Below, one piece after another: positions 38,983 through 45,812 of a stretch of DNA of 64,000 nucleotides. The DNA is from Allonocardiopsis opalescens (GTDB lineage Bacteria; Actinomycetota; Actinomycetes; Streptosporangiales; Streptosporangiaceae). Under the pieces are notes generated by a model that was not told the DNA's origin, searched no databases, and saw only the letters and a list, made by a program, of their open reading frames with translations. Location of the stretch: the NCBI RefSeq assembly GCF_003002095.1, contig NZ_PVZC01000004.1:620001-684000 (forward strand), given 5' to 3'. Position 1 is the stretch's first letter, and each line of letters starts with the position of its first letter. The position numbers and the translations under genes were made by a program.

Positions 38983-39928
38983 CGGGCCGGCGCTGGTCCG
39001 CGAGCCGGCCGCCGGAGCGGGCGGCGCGCTCCTCGGCGACCTGGCGCAGCGCGGCCAGCCCGGCCGCGACGGCGGGCTGCCGCTCACTGCCCCGCCGCAC
39101 GCAGGCCAGGAAGCGCCGGGAGGGCGCGGGCTCGCCGCGCAGCGGGATCCGCACCACGGACCGGTCGGCGGGCACCGGCGCCAGCCGGGGCATCAGGCAC
39201 ACGCCCAGACCGTGGGTGACCAGCATGGAGATGGCGTTCCACTCCTGCACGCGGTGCTCGATGCGCGGGGTGAACCCGGCGGTGGCGCAGGCCGCCAGGA
39301 TCAGCTGGTGGTGGTCGAGCCGGTCCGGCGCCGCGATCCAGCTCTCGTCCGCCGCCTCGGCCAGTTCGACGGGCTCCCGGCCGGCCAGGCGGTGACCGAC
39401 GGGCACCAGCAGGTCCTGCGGGTCGTCCAGCAGCGGCCGCCGGACGAAGCGCCGGTCGTCGGCCGAGGGGGTGCCGGGCAGCGGCACCACCACCGCGATA
39501 TCGGTCTCCTTGGCCAGCAGCAGGTCGAAGCAGTCGGTCGTCTCGGCCTCGGTCAGCTCCACCGCCAGCCGGGGGTGCTCGCCGCGCAGCCGGGCCGCCG
39601 CCGGGGCGAGGAACGAGGCGACGCCGGTGGCGAAGCTCGCCAGCCGCAGCCGCCCGGCGGCCGCGCCGCTGTGAGCGTCGAGGTCGGCGCGGGCCTCCTC
39701 CCACTGCGCCTGGAGCAGGTCGGCGTGGCCCAGCAGGATGTGCGCGGCCGGGGTGAGCCGCACCCGGCGGCCGTCGCGTTCGAGCAGGCCGACGCCGAGT
39801 TCGGCGGCGAGGGCGCGCATCTGCTGCGAGACCGCCGACGGCGTCAGGTGCAGGGCGTCGGCGGCCGCCGTGACGGTGCCGTGGCGGTAGAGCATCCGCA
39901 GCACGTGCAGCCGGTCCAGGTCGACCAT
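38957..39928 (-). CDS. LysR-family regulator (paralogue A)
   Basis: The protein has 323 residues. The LysR HTH is at the N-terminus (LDRLHVLRMLYRHGTVTAAA, then LHLTPSAVSQQMRALAAELG). The effector domain runs about 90-300 (SFATGVASFLAPAAARLRGE, EAETTDCFDLLLAKETDIAV). The tail FLACVRRGSERQPAV is shared with the second LysR at 40880. It is divergent from the EamA exporter gene at 40002, which it likely activates. The minus-strand -10 TAGCGT lies 7 bases before its ATG, so it is probably leaderless. The two LysR genes appear to be duplicates. Confidence 0.94.
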   Translation of the reverse strand: MVDLDRLHVLRMLYRHGTVTAAADALHLTPSAVSQQMRALAAELGVGLLERDGRRVRLTPAAHILLGHADLLQAQWEEARADLDAHSGAAAGRLRLASFATGVASFLAPAAARLRGEHPRLAVELTEAETTDCFDLLLAKETDIAVVVPLPGTPSADDRRFVRRPLLDDPQDLLVPVGHRLAGREPVELAEAADESWIAAPDRLDHHQLILAACATAGFTPRIEHRVQEWNAISMLVTHGLGVCLMPRLAPVPADRSVVRIPLRGEPAPSRRFLACVRRGSERQPAVAAGLAALRQVAEERAARSGGRLADQRRPVSPGRCGA

Positions 39929-39936
39929 GCAGGAAC

Positions 39937-40002
39937 GCTACACGATTTCCTTCGGAGATCAGCGATGGACCTTCATGGTCCGCTGCCCGCAGACTGCGGA
40001 GG
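39937..40002. promoter_or_regulatory. Bidirectional promoter and LysR operator, copy A
   Basis: Conserved blocks are GCTACACGAT (39937-39946), GCGATGGACCT (39962-39972), GGTC (39977-39980) and CAGACTG (39990-39996). GGACC-TTCAT-GGTCC (39967-39981) is a perfect LysR-type dyad. CAGACT ends 7 bases before GTG 40002, a leaderless -10 for the exporter. The reverse of GCTACACGAT contains the LysR gene's own TAGCGT -10. Copy B at 41840 has the same blocks and spacings. Confidence 0.75.
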
Positions 40003-40883
40003 TGCCCACTGACCGCGTGACCGCCACCCGCTCCGGCGCGCCGCCGCGCTCGGCGGCCTGGCTGGTGCTGGGCAGCGTGCTCAGCGTCCAGCTGGGCCAG
40101 TCCTTCGGCAAGCTGCTGTTCGGCGAGGTCGGGCCGATGGGCGTGGCCGCGCTGCGCCTGGGGCTGGCCGCGCTGGTGCTGTGCGCCCTCTACCGCCCGC
40201 GGCCGCCCCGCACGGCGCGGGCGGCCGGCCTGGCGGTGGGCTTCGGCACGGCGATCGCCGGCATGAACCTGGTCTACCCCGCGCTGGTCTTCCTGCCGGT
40301 CGGGGTCGCGGTGACCTTGCAGCTCCTGGGGCCGCTGACCGTCGCGCTGCTGGGCTCGCGGCGCCGTGCGGACCTCGGCTGGGCCGCGCTGGCCGCCCTG
40401 GGCCTCGCCCTGTTCGCCGTCCCGTGGGGCGGCGGGGGATCGGAGCTGCCGCCGGCCGGGGTCGCGCTCGCGCTGGCCTCCGGCGCGGCCATGGGCGCCT
40501 ACCTGCTGTTCAGCCGCCGGGCCGGAGCGCGCGCCGCCGACGGCTCGGTGCTGGCGCTCGCGGTGGTGTGGGCGGCGCTGCTCACGCTGCCTTTCGGCAT
40601 CGCCGACGGCGGTGCCGCGCTGCTGCGCCCCGGCGTTCTTGCGGCCGGGCTCGGCGTGGCCGTGCTCTCGGCGGTGCTGCCCTACGCGCTGGACCTTGCC
40701 GCGCTGCGCCGCCTGCCACCCCGGGTGGTCGGCGTACTGGAGAGCCTGGAGCCGGCCGTCGGCGCCTGCGCGGCGCTGGTGGTGCTGGGGGAGTTCCTGA
40801 CGCTGCGGCAGTGGCTGGCGGTCGGCTGCGTGGTGGCCGCCTCCAGCGGCGCGGTGGCCTGGACGGGGCGGCGCGGCCGCTAG
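40002..40883 (+). CDS. EamA-family transporter, RhtA-like exporter
   Basis: The protein has 293 residues and ten predicted helices in two EamA repeats. The first repeat has SVQLGQSFGKLLFGEVGPMG and LRLGLAALVLCALY, the second ends VGVLESLEPAVGACAALVVL. RhtA-like members export threonine, homoserine or related amino acids. The start is GTG 40002, placed by a leaderless promoter (CAGACT 39990-39995). An alternative is GTG 40017 with GGAGG upstream. It is regulated by the divergent LysR A. Its stop overlaps the stop of the convergent LysR B gene in a single CTAG (40880-40883). Confidence 0.93.
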   Translation: MPTDRVTATRSGAPPRSAAWLVLGSVLSVQLGQSFGKLLFGEVGPMGVAALRLGLAALVLCALYRPRPPRTARAAGLAVGFGTAIAGMNLVYPALVFLPVGVAVTLQLLGPLTVALLGSRRRADLGWAALAALGLALFAVPWGGGGSELPPAGVALALASGAAMGAYLLFSRRAGARAADGSVLALAVVWAALLTLPFGIADGGAALLRPGVLAAGLGVAVLSAVLPYALDLAALRRLPPRVVGVLESLEPAVGACAALVVLGEFLTLRQWLAVGCVVAASSGAVAWTGRRGR

Positions 40884-41830
40884 ACGCCGGCCGGGGCCGC
40901 CTCGGCGGGGACGGGCGCGGAGGTCTCCAGGCCGGCGGCCACCGCGTGCAGGGCGGCCAGGCCGTGGGCGATGGCGGGCCGGCGCTCGCTGCCCCGGCGC
41001 ACACAGGCCAGGAAGTGCCGCGAGGGGGTGGGCACGCCGTGCAGCGGGACGCGCACCACGTCGAGGCTGGGCAGGATCGGGGCGAGCCTGGGCATCAGGC
41101 AGACGCCGAAGCCGTGCGCGACCAGGGAGGCGATGGCGTTCCACTCCTGGACCTCGTGCACGATCCTCGGGGTGAACCCGGCCGTGGCGCAGGCGACCAT
41201 GATCTCCTGGTGGCAGTCCACGGTGTCGGGGGCGGCGATCCACGGCTCGTAGGCGGCCTCGGCCAGCGCCACCGACGGGCGCGCCGCCAGCGGGTGCCCG
41301 GCCGGGACGATCAGGTCCTGCGGGTCGGCCCACAGCGGGAACTGCCGGAACCGGGGATCGTCGGGCGGCGGGGTTCCGGGCAGCGGCACCAGCACCGCGA
41401 TGTCGACGTCGCCGGAGAGCAGCCGGTCGAAGCAGCCGCGGATCTCGACCTCGGACATCCGCACCGCCAGCCGCGGGTGCTCGGCGCGCAGCCGCAGCGC
41501 GGCCGGGGCGACGAAGGAGGCCAGCCCGGTGGGGAAGCTGGCGATCCGCAGCTCACCGAGGCCGCCCTCGGTGTGGGCGTCCAGGTCGGCGCGGGCCAGC
41601 TCCCACTGGGCCTGCAGCAGGTCGGCGTGGTCGAGCAGGGTGCGCGCCGCCGGGGTGAGGTGCACCCGGCGCCCCTCGCGGCGCAGCAGCTCCACCCCCA
41701 GCTCCTGGGAGAGCAGCCGGATCTGCTGGGAGACGGCCGAGGGGGTGAGGTGCAGGGCCTGGGCCGCGGCGGTGACCGTGCCGTGCTGGTGCAGGACGCG
41801 GAGCGCCTGGAGCCGCCGGAGATCGATCAT
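40880..41830 (-). CDS. LysR-family regulator (paralogue B)
   Basis: The protein has 316 residues. It is closely related to the LysR at 38957: HTH (LRRLQALRVLHQHGTVTAAA, LHLTPSAVSQQIRLLSQELG), effector region (SFPTGLASFVAPAALRLRAE, VEIRGCFDRLLSGDVDIAVL) and tail FLACVRRGSERRPAI are nearly the same, with changes scattered through the effector pocket. Its divergent partner is a small zinc-ribbon-like gene rather than an exporter. The TAGCCT hexamer on the minus strand lies 8 bases before ATG 41830, so it is probably leaderless. A gene duplication is the simplest explanation. Confidence 0.94.
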   Translation of the reverse strand: MIDLRRLQALRVLHQHGTVTAAAQALHLTPSAVSQQIRLLSQELGVELLRREGRRVHLTPAARTLLDHADLLQAQWELARADLDAHTEGGLGELRIASFPTGLASFVAPAALRLRAEHPRLAVRMSEVEIRGCFDRLLSGDVDIAVLVPLPGTPPPDDPRFRQFPLWADPQDLIVPAGHPLAARPSVALAEAAYEPWIAAPDTVDCHQEIMVACATAGFTPRIVHEVQEWNAIASLVAHGFGVCLMPRLAPILPSLDVVRVPLHGVPTPSRHFLACVRRGSERRPAIAHGLAALHAVAAGLETSAPVPAEAAPAGV

Positions 41831-41839
41831 GTAGCCGAG

Positions 41840-41898
41840 GCTACACGATCCGGTACAGAAACTTGCGATGGACCTGAACGGTCGCCCCGCCCAGACTG
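41840..41898. promoter_or_regulatory. Bidirectional promoter and LysR operator, copy B
   Basis: The same blocks as copy A recur: GCTACACGAT (41840-41849), GCGATGGACCT (41865-41875), GGTC (41880-41883) and CAGACTG (41892-41898). The spacings match to within one base. CAGACT ends 7 bases before ATG 41904. The dyad is less perfect here (GACCTGAACGGTC). Confidence 0.72.
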
Positions 41899-41903
41899 GA
41901 GGC

Positions 41904-42125
41904 ATGGCAACAGTCCAGCCCGATCCCATGCCCACCCCGAGGCCGGGCGCCTGCGCCCGGTGCGGCTGGCCCGAGGACCAGCCCTTCGAGGTCGTGTCCC
42001 GGCACTCCACCTCCACCGGCACGCTCGTCTACACCCGCTGCGCCTGCGGCCGCCTCCAGGTGCGCCGCCTGGGCGGCGCCTGGCCCGCACCCATCGCCTG
42101 CGGCGCCCCGCCCGCCGACGGCTAG
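41904..42125 (+). CDS. Small zinc-ribbon-like protein, 73 residues
   Basis: The protein has 73 residues with CARCGWPEDQPFEVVSRHST and then TRCACGRLQVR, a pair of CxxC and CxC-type knuckles 21 residues apart. This is the signature of a small zinc-ribbon. The context (QPFEVVSRHSTSTGTLVYTR) suggests a beta-hairpin fold. The start ATG 41904 is supported by the leaderless -10 at 41892-41897, since GGAGG directly abuts the ATG and cannot act as a normal ribosome site. Its function is unknown. The LysR B promoter controls it. Confidence 0.65.
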   Translation: MATVQPDPMPTPRPGACARCGWPEDQPFEVVSRHSTSTGTLVYTRCACGRLQVRRLGGAWPAPIACGAPPADG

Positions 42126-42133
42126 CGGCGCGC

Positions 42134-42910
42134 CTAGACCTGCCCGGCCGTGTCCAGGTCGGCGGCCGGCTGGAGGGTGACGGGATCGCCGACGCGGACC
42201 ACGCCCGCCCGGGTCACCTGCATGATGGTGCCGAAGAGGTTGTCGTGCCGCGAGATGACCCACGACTGAAGCTCCGGCCAGCGCCGCTCGCCGCGCGGGT
42301 CCCAGCTGGGCACGGCGCAGCGCACGCACGGCCCGGTGCTCTCACCGCCCGTCTCCAGCACGGCCGCACCGATGGTGAGCACGGTGCCCGGCCCCCAGGT
42401 CTCCTCGTCGAAGGCCGGGGCGTCCAAGGCCAGGTGCAGGTTGGGGCGGAAGCGCAGCAGGTCCACCGGCGCGCCGAGTTCGGCCTCCAGGGCGGCCCGG
42501 GAGGACTCCGTCGTGACCAGCACGGTGCCGGGCCGGTCCTGGTGGCGCAGGGCGGCGCCCAGCCGCAGCGGCAGGTCCAGCCCGGCCGCCAGCGCCTCGG
42601 CCAGCGTGGGGTCCTCCCAGCCGTAGCGGGTGCCGTCGGGTCCGGTCACCACCGGCGGCCCCGACGGCGCGGGGCCGGGCGGGTAGGCGGCGGCCCAGTG
42701 CAGCATCGCCGGGCGCTGCCGCACCGTCAGCACGGCCTCCTCGCGGTTCGGCCGCTCGTCGAGCAGGGTGTAGGCGCGGTCGCCGGCCAGCCCGGCCGCG
42801 TCCAGCGCGGCCTCGGGCACGGCCTCGCCGCGCAGCGACTTCACCGGCCACCGGTACAGCCGCGCCAGCGAGCCCCGGAAGGGCGGCGGCGCCTGGTGCG
42901 CAGCGGACAT
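42134..42910 (-). CDS. MOSC-domain protein with N-terminal MOSC beta-barrel
   Basis: The protein has 258 residues. It begins with a MOSC N-terminal beta-barrel (LARLYRWPVKSLRGEAVPEA, then GLAGDRAYTLLDERP) and continues with a MOSC domain: LRFRPNLHLALDAPAFDEET, then TGPCVRCAVPSWDP, where the conserved Cys203 is in CVRC. It matches the YcbX/mARC-like group that uses sulfurated Moco to reduce N-hydroxylated compounds. It lacks the Fe-S domain of YcbX. A second MOSC protein sits at 23064, of the YiiM type. It may be co-transcribed with the LysE gene upstream (gap 7 bases). Confidence 0.92.
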   Translation of the reverse strand: MSAAHQAPPPFRGSLARLYRWPVKSLRGEAVPEAALDAAGLAGDRAYTLLDERPNREEAVLTVRQRPAMLHWAAAYPPGPAPSGPPVVTGPDGTRYGWEDPTLAEALAAGLDLPLRLGAALRHQDRPGTVLVTTESSRAALEAELGAPVDLLRFRPNLHLALDAPAFDEETWGPGTVLTIGAAVLETGGESTGPCVRCAVPSWDPRGERRWPELQSWVISRHDNLFGTIMQVTRAGVVRVGDPVTLQPAADLDTAGQV

Positions 42911-42917
42911 GTGCGTA

Positions 42918-43559
42918 CTACTCCTTGTGTCCTGTCACGGCGACCGTGACGCCGAGTCCGATCATGGTCAGGCCGCCCGCCCCGCCGACCAGCGAGAGCC
43001 GCCGGGGCGAGCCGGTGAACCAGCCGCGGGCGGTGGCCGCGGCCAGCCCCCACATGCTGTCGGCGACCACCGCGATCAGGTTGAACACCAGGCCGAGCAG
43101 CAGCATCTGCGCCACGGCGTGGCCCTGGGCGGGATCGGTGAACTGCGGCAGCACGGCGGCGAAGAAGACGACGGTCTTGGGATTGGTCACCCCGACCACG
43201 AAGCCCTCGCGCAGGGTGCGCAGGCCGCCGTGCGCGGGGGCGCCGCCGCCGGGCACGGCGGCCTGGGGCGCGCCGCGCTCGCGCAGCGCCTTGACGCCGA
43301 GGTACACCAGGTACGCGGCGCCCGCGAGCTTCAGCGCGGTGAAGACCACGGCCGAGCGCTCCACGATCGGGCCGATCCCCACCGCCACCACCACGACCAG
43401 CGCGTAGGCGCCCAGGGTGTTGCCCGCGACGGTGGTCAGCGCGGCGCGGCGCCCCTGCGCCAGCGCCCGTCCGACCACGAACAGCACGCTGGGGCCGGGC
43501 ACGATGATCAGCAGGAAGGACATGGCGGCGAAGGCGAGCAGCCGGTCGGGGGAGACCAT
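42918..43559 (-). CDS. LysE/RhtB-family amino-acid exporter
   Basis: The protein has 213 residues and six predicted helices, the usual LysE/RhtB size. Hallmarks are FLLIIVPGPSVLFVVGRALA (the P-G-P motif after helix 1), LKLAGAAYLVYLGVKALRE in the middle and VTNPKTVVFFAAVLPQFTDP in the second half. It exports an amino acid or related compound, which cannot be told. It is followed in the same direction, with a 7-base gap, by a MOSC gene. The ATG at 43559 is preceded by GGATGGAGC. A second LysE gene starts at the left edge of the window. Confidence 0.93.
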   Translation of the reverse strand: MVSPDRLLAFAAMSFLLIIVPGPSVLFVVGRALAQGRRAALTTVAGNTLGAYALVVVVAVGIGPIVERSAVVFTALKLAGAAYLVYLGVKALRERGAPQAAVPGGGAPAHGGLRTLREGFVVGVTNPKTVVFFAAVLPQFTDPAQGHAVAQMLLLGLVFNLIAVVADSMWGLAAATARGWFTGSPRRLSLVGGAGGLTMIGLGVTVAVTGHKE

Positions 43560-43609
43560 GCTCCATCCAAGCACGCGGCCGCCCGATTTGCGCGGTTCGG
43601 GTACCGCCG

Positions 43610-44650
43610 TCAGCGCGGCGGGCGCTCCTCGGGCAGGCCGAAGGCGGCGAAGAGCCGGACGTCCATGAAGTTCACCACGCGCGAGATGCGGCCGGAGCCG
43701 CTGAAGGCGAGGACCTGCAGCAGGAAGGGCCGGTAGGCGCCGCCGGGGCCGCGCAGGTACAGGGCCAGCGCGGGCTGGCCGTTGGCGGCGGTGCGCAGGA
43801 CCCAGAAGTCGCCGGGCCCGCCCGGGCAGCGATCGCGCAGGTGGGTGGCGACCTGGTCGGAGCCGCGGTACCAGTTGGCGTAGGGCGGCATCTCCCACAC
43901 GACGTCGTCGGTGAGCAGCCGGACGATCCCGGCGACGTCCTTGCGCTCGAAGGCGGCGGCGTACCGGTCGATCTGCTCGCGCTGGCGGGCGGCGGAGGGC
44001 TCGGCGGTGCCGTCCTCGGTGGGGCCGACCACGGCGAGGTGGCCGCGGGCCCGCTGCAGCGCGCTGTTGACGGCCGCGGTACTGGTGTCGAGCAGGTCGG
44101 CGACCTCGGCGGCCCGCCACTTGAGCACGTCGCGCAGGATGAGCACGGCCCGCTGGCGGGGCGGGAGGTGCTGGAGCGCGGCCACCAGGGCCAGCCGCAC
44201 GCTCTCACGCTCGGTGACGACCGAGGCGGGATCGGCCGGGCCGCCGGAGCCCGCGCCGACGAGGGCGTCGGGGACCGGCTCCAGCCATGGCAGCTCGGCG
44301 CGCTCGACCAGGGGGTCGGCGGCGTCGGAGCCGGGCTGGCCCAGGCCGGTGGGCAGCGGCCGCCGGGCGCGCCGGCCCAGCGCGGTGAGGCAGACGGTGG
44401 TGGCGATCCGGTACAGCCAGGTGCGCAGCGACGAACGGCCCTCGAAGCCGGCGTACCCGCGCCAGGCGCGCAGGTAGGTCTCCTGGACCAGGTCCTCCGC
44501 GTCGTGGAGGGAGCCCACCATGCGGTAGCAGTGCGCGAGCAGTTCGTGCCGGTAGGGGTCGGCCAGCCGGGGGAAGTCGGCGGCGCCGTCAGGGCCCGAC
44601 CGGTCGGGGGCGGCCAGGTCGACCGGGGTGACCTGGGAGTTCATCGACAT
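43610..44650 (-). CDS. ECF sigma factor with C-terminal SnoaL-like domain (TIGR02960/SigJ type)
   Basis: The protein has 346 residues. Region 2 is HELLAHCYRMVGSLHDAEDL, VQETYLRAWRGYAGFEGRS and LRTWLYRIATTVCLTAL. Region 4 is LPPRQRAVLILRDVLKWRAA and DLLDTSTAAVNSALQRARG. Residues about 225-345 form a SnoaL-like domain (IDRYAAAFERKDVAGIVRLL, VNFMDVRLFAAFGLP) that in ECF41/SigJ-type proteins inhibits or modulates the sigma factor, replacing a membrane anti-sigma. No anti-sigma gene is nearby. The start is ATG 44650, or 44644. It is divergent from the RlpA-like gene. Confidence 0.93.
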   Translation of the reverse strand: MSMNSQVTPVDLAAPDRSGPDGAADFPRLADPYRHELLAHCYRMVGSLHDAEDLVQETYLRAWRGYAGFEGRSSLRTWLYRIATTVCLTALGRRARRPLPTGLGQPGSDAADPLVERAELPWLEPVPDALVGAGSGGPADPASVVTERESVRLALVAALQHLPPRQRAVLILRDVLKWRAAEVADLLDTSTAAVNSALQRARGHLAVVGPTEDGTAEPSAARQREQIDRYAAAFERKDVAGIVRLLTDDVVWEMPPYANWYRGSDQVATHLRDRCPGGPGDFWVLRTAANGQPALALYLRGPGGAYRPFLLQVLAFSGSGRISRVVNFMDVRLFAAFGLPEERPPR

Positions 44651-45095
44651 GACCCCCACGGTAGCCGCCCCCTCCGACAGCCTCCGGCCGCCGGCGCGCG
44701 CCCGCCGTGAGGAATGCCACATGCGCCCGTTCCCGCGTGTCGGTGCAGGTGAGCGCTTCGCCCACCGGTACGGGCCTGCGGGCGCGCGGAGGCGTCCGCC
44801 GCCGGACCGCCCGGCGGCTCCCGGGTAAACGAAAGCCCAGCAAAGGGTCCCGTTATCCCCTTGTTATGCATTACCGTCGGTCACGGCCGTATCCGACCAT
44901 CCGACCAGGGTGTTCGCCGCGGCCCCCAGCGGCGCGTCGCGCCTCCTGCCCCCGGCGCCGAACCGCTCCCAGGCCGCCCCCGCCGTCCCGGAACCGCGCC
45001 CCCGCGCCTCCGGGCCGCCTGCGGGCGGGCCGGCCGCACCCCCGTGGCGGCCGGCCCGCCGCCGGCCCCGAACATCCCCCATCGAAGGACATCCC
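44651..45095 (+). other. 445-base intergenic region: leader of the RlpA-like gene
   Basis: This is the longest non-coding gap. It holds an AT-richer spot CCGTTATCCCCTTGTTATGC near 44853-44870, the likely promoter area, and then about 200 bases of GC-rich leader. The 14-bp hairpin at 45024-45060 is the main structure. I checked for the c-di-AMP (ydaO) motif, common upstream of actinobacterial cell-wall hydrolase genes, and did not find its conserved blocks (no GGGUGAA). No small gene is convincing. Confidence 0.55.
45024..45060. terminator. Leader hairpin upstream of the RlpA-like gene (attenuator candidate)
   Basis: GGCGGGCCGGCCGC (45024-45037) and its exact complement (45047-45060) flank a 9-base loop. 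It ends 35 bases before the GTG start at 45096, so it is inside the leader of the gene it precedes. It can act as a terminator or sequester the start region. Confidence 0.6.
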
Positions 45096-45794
45096 GTGGG
45101 CAACCACCGCCTGCGCCGCCCGCGCCGCCGGGCGCGCACCGTCATCGCCGTACTGCTGGTCGGGCTGGTCGCCGCCGGCGTCGGCACCGCCGCCGTGCTG
45201 GCCGACCGGGGCGTCGAGCCGACGGCCGTGGTGGCCGAGGCGCTGGCGCCCGAGACGGCCCCGGCCGCCTCCGCCGAGCCCTCGCCGACCCGCGCGTCCC
45301 AGGAGACGGCGCCGCCCTCGGCCGCGCCCTCGCCGTCCCCGTCGGCGCCGCCCGCCGAGGACCTGGGCGCCGGCGCCGCGAGCGACGCCTCCGCGCGGCT
45401 GGCCGCGCCCGAGCCGAGCCCCGAGGAGCCGTCGGAGGAGTCCGGCGGCTCCGGCGGCGGCTCGGGCGGGGACGCCGGGGACTCCGGCGGCGAGGCCGTG
45501 ACGACCTCGGGCGGCGGCAGCTGCGAGGCGTCCAGCTACGGCGACCCGCAGCCCACCGCCAGCGGTGAGACCTTCGACCCGACCGCGATGACGGCGGCCC
45601 ACCGCACCCTGCCCTTCGACACCCGCGTGCAGGTCACCAACCCCGACAACGGGCGGTCGGTGATCGTGCGCATCAACGACCGCGGCCCCTACATCGACGG
45701 CCGCTGCCTGGACCTGTCCACGGCCGCCTTCGAGGAGATCGCCTCCCTGGACCAGGGCGTGGTCGACGTGGAGTGGGCGATCGTCGAGGAGTGA
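45096..45794 (+). CDS. RlpA-like double-psi beta-barrel protein (cell-wall)
   Basis: The protein has 232 residues. After GNHRLRRPRRRARTVIAVLL, a signal-anchor helix at about 15-34, comes a disordered Pro/Ala/Ser/Glu-rich region (about 40-130). The RlpA DPBB domain covers residues 142-228: SSYGDPQPTASGETFDPTAM, RTLPFDTRVQVTN and VRINDRGPYIDGRCLDLSTA, with the conserved Asp and His-Arg pattern of RlpA/expansin folds. RlpA proteins are septal lytic transglycosylases. It is exported and acts in the wall. The GTG start follows GAAGGACATCCC. The long leader hints at post-transcriptional control. Confidence 0.88.
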   Translation: MGNHRLRRPRRRARTVIAVLLVGLVAAGVGTAAVLADRGVEPTAVVAEALAPETAPAASAEPSPTRASQETAPPSAAPSPSPSAPPAEDLGAGAASDASARLAAPEPSPEEPSEESGGSGGGSGGDAGDSGGEAVTTSGGGSCEASSYGDPQPTASGETFDPTAMTAAHRTLPFDTRVQVTNPDNGRSVIVRINDRGPYIDGRCLDLSTAAFEEIASLDQGVVDVEWAIVEE

Positions 45795-45812
45795 GGGCGC
45801 CCGGGGCGCCGC

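Noticed and set aside
44860-45095. c-di-AMP (ydaO) riboswitch before the RlpA-like gene
   Set aside because: The conserved blocks (such as GGGUGAA) were not found. Only a GC-rich hairpin and a possible promoter are visible, so I reported a leader, not a riboswitch.
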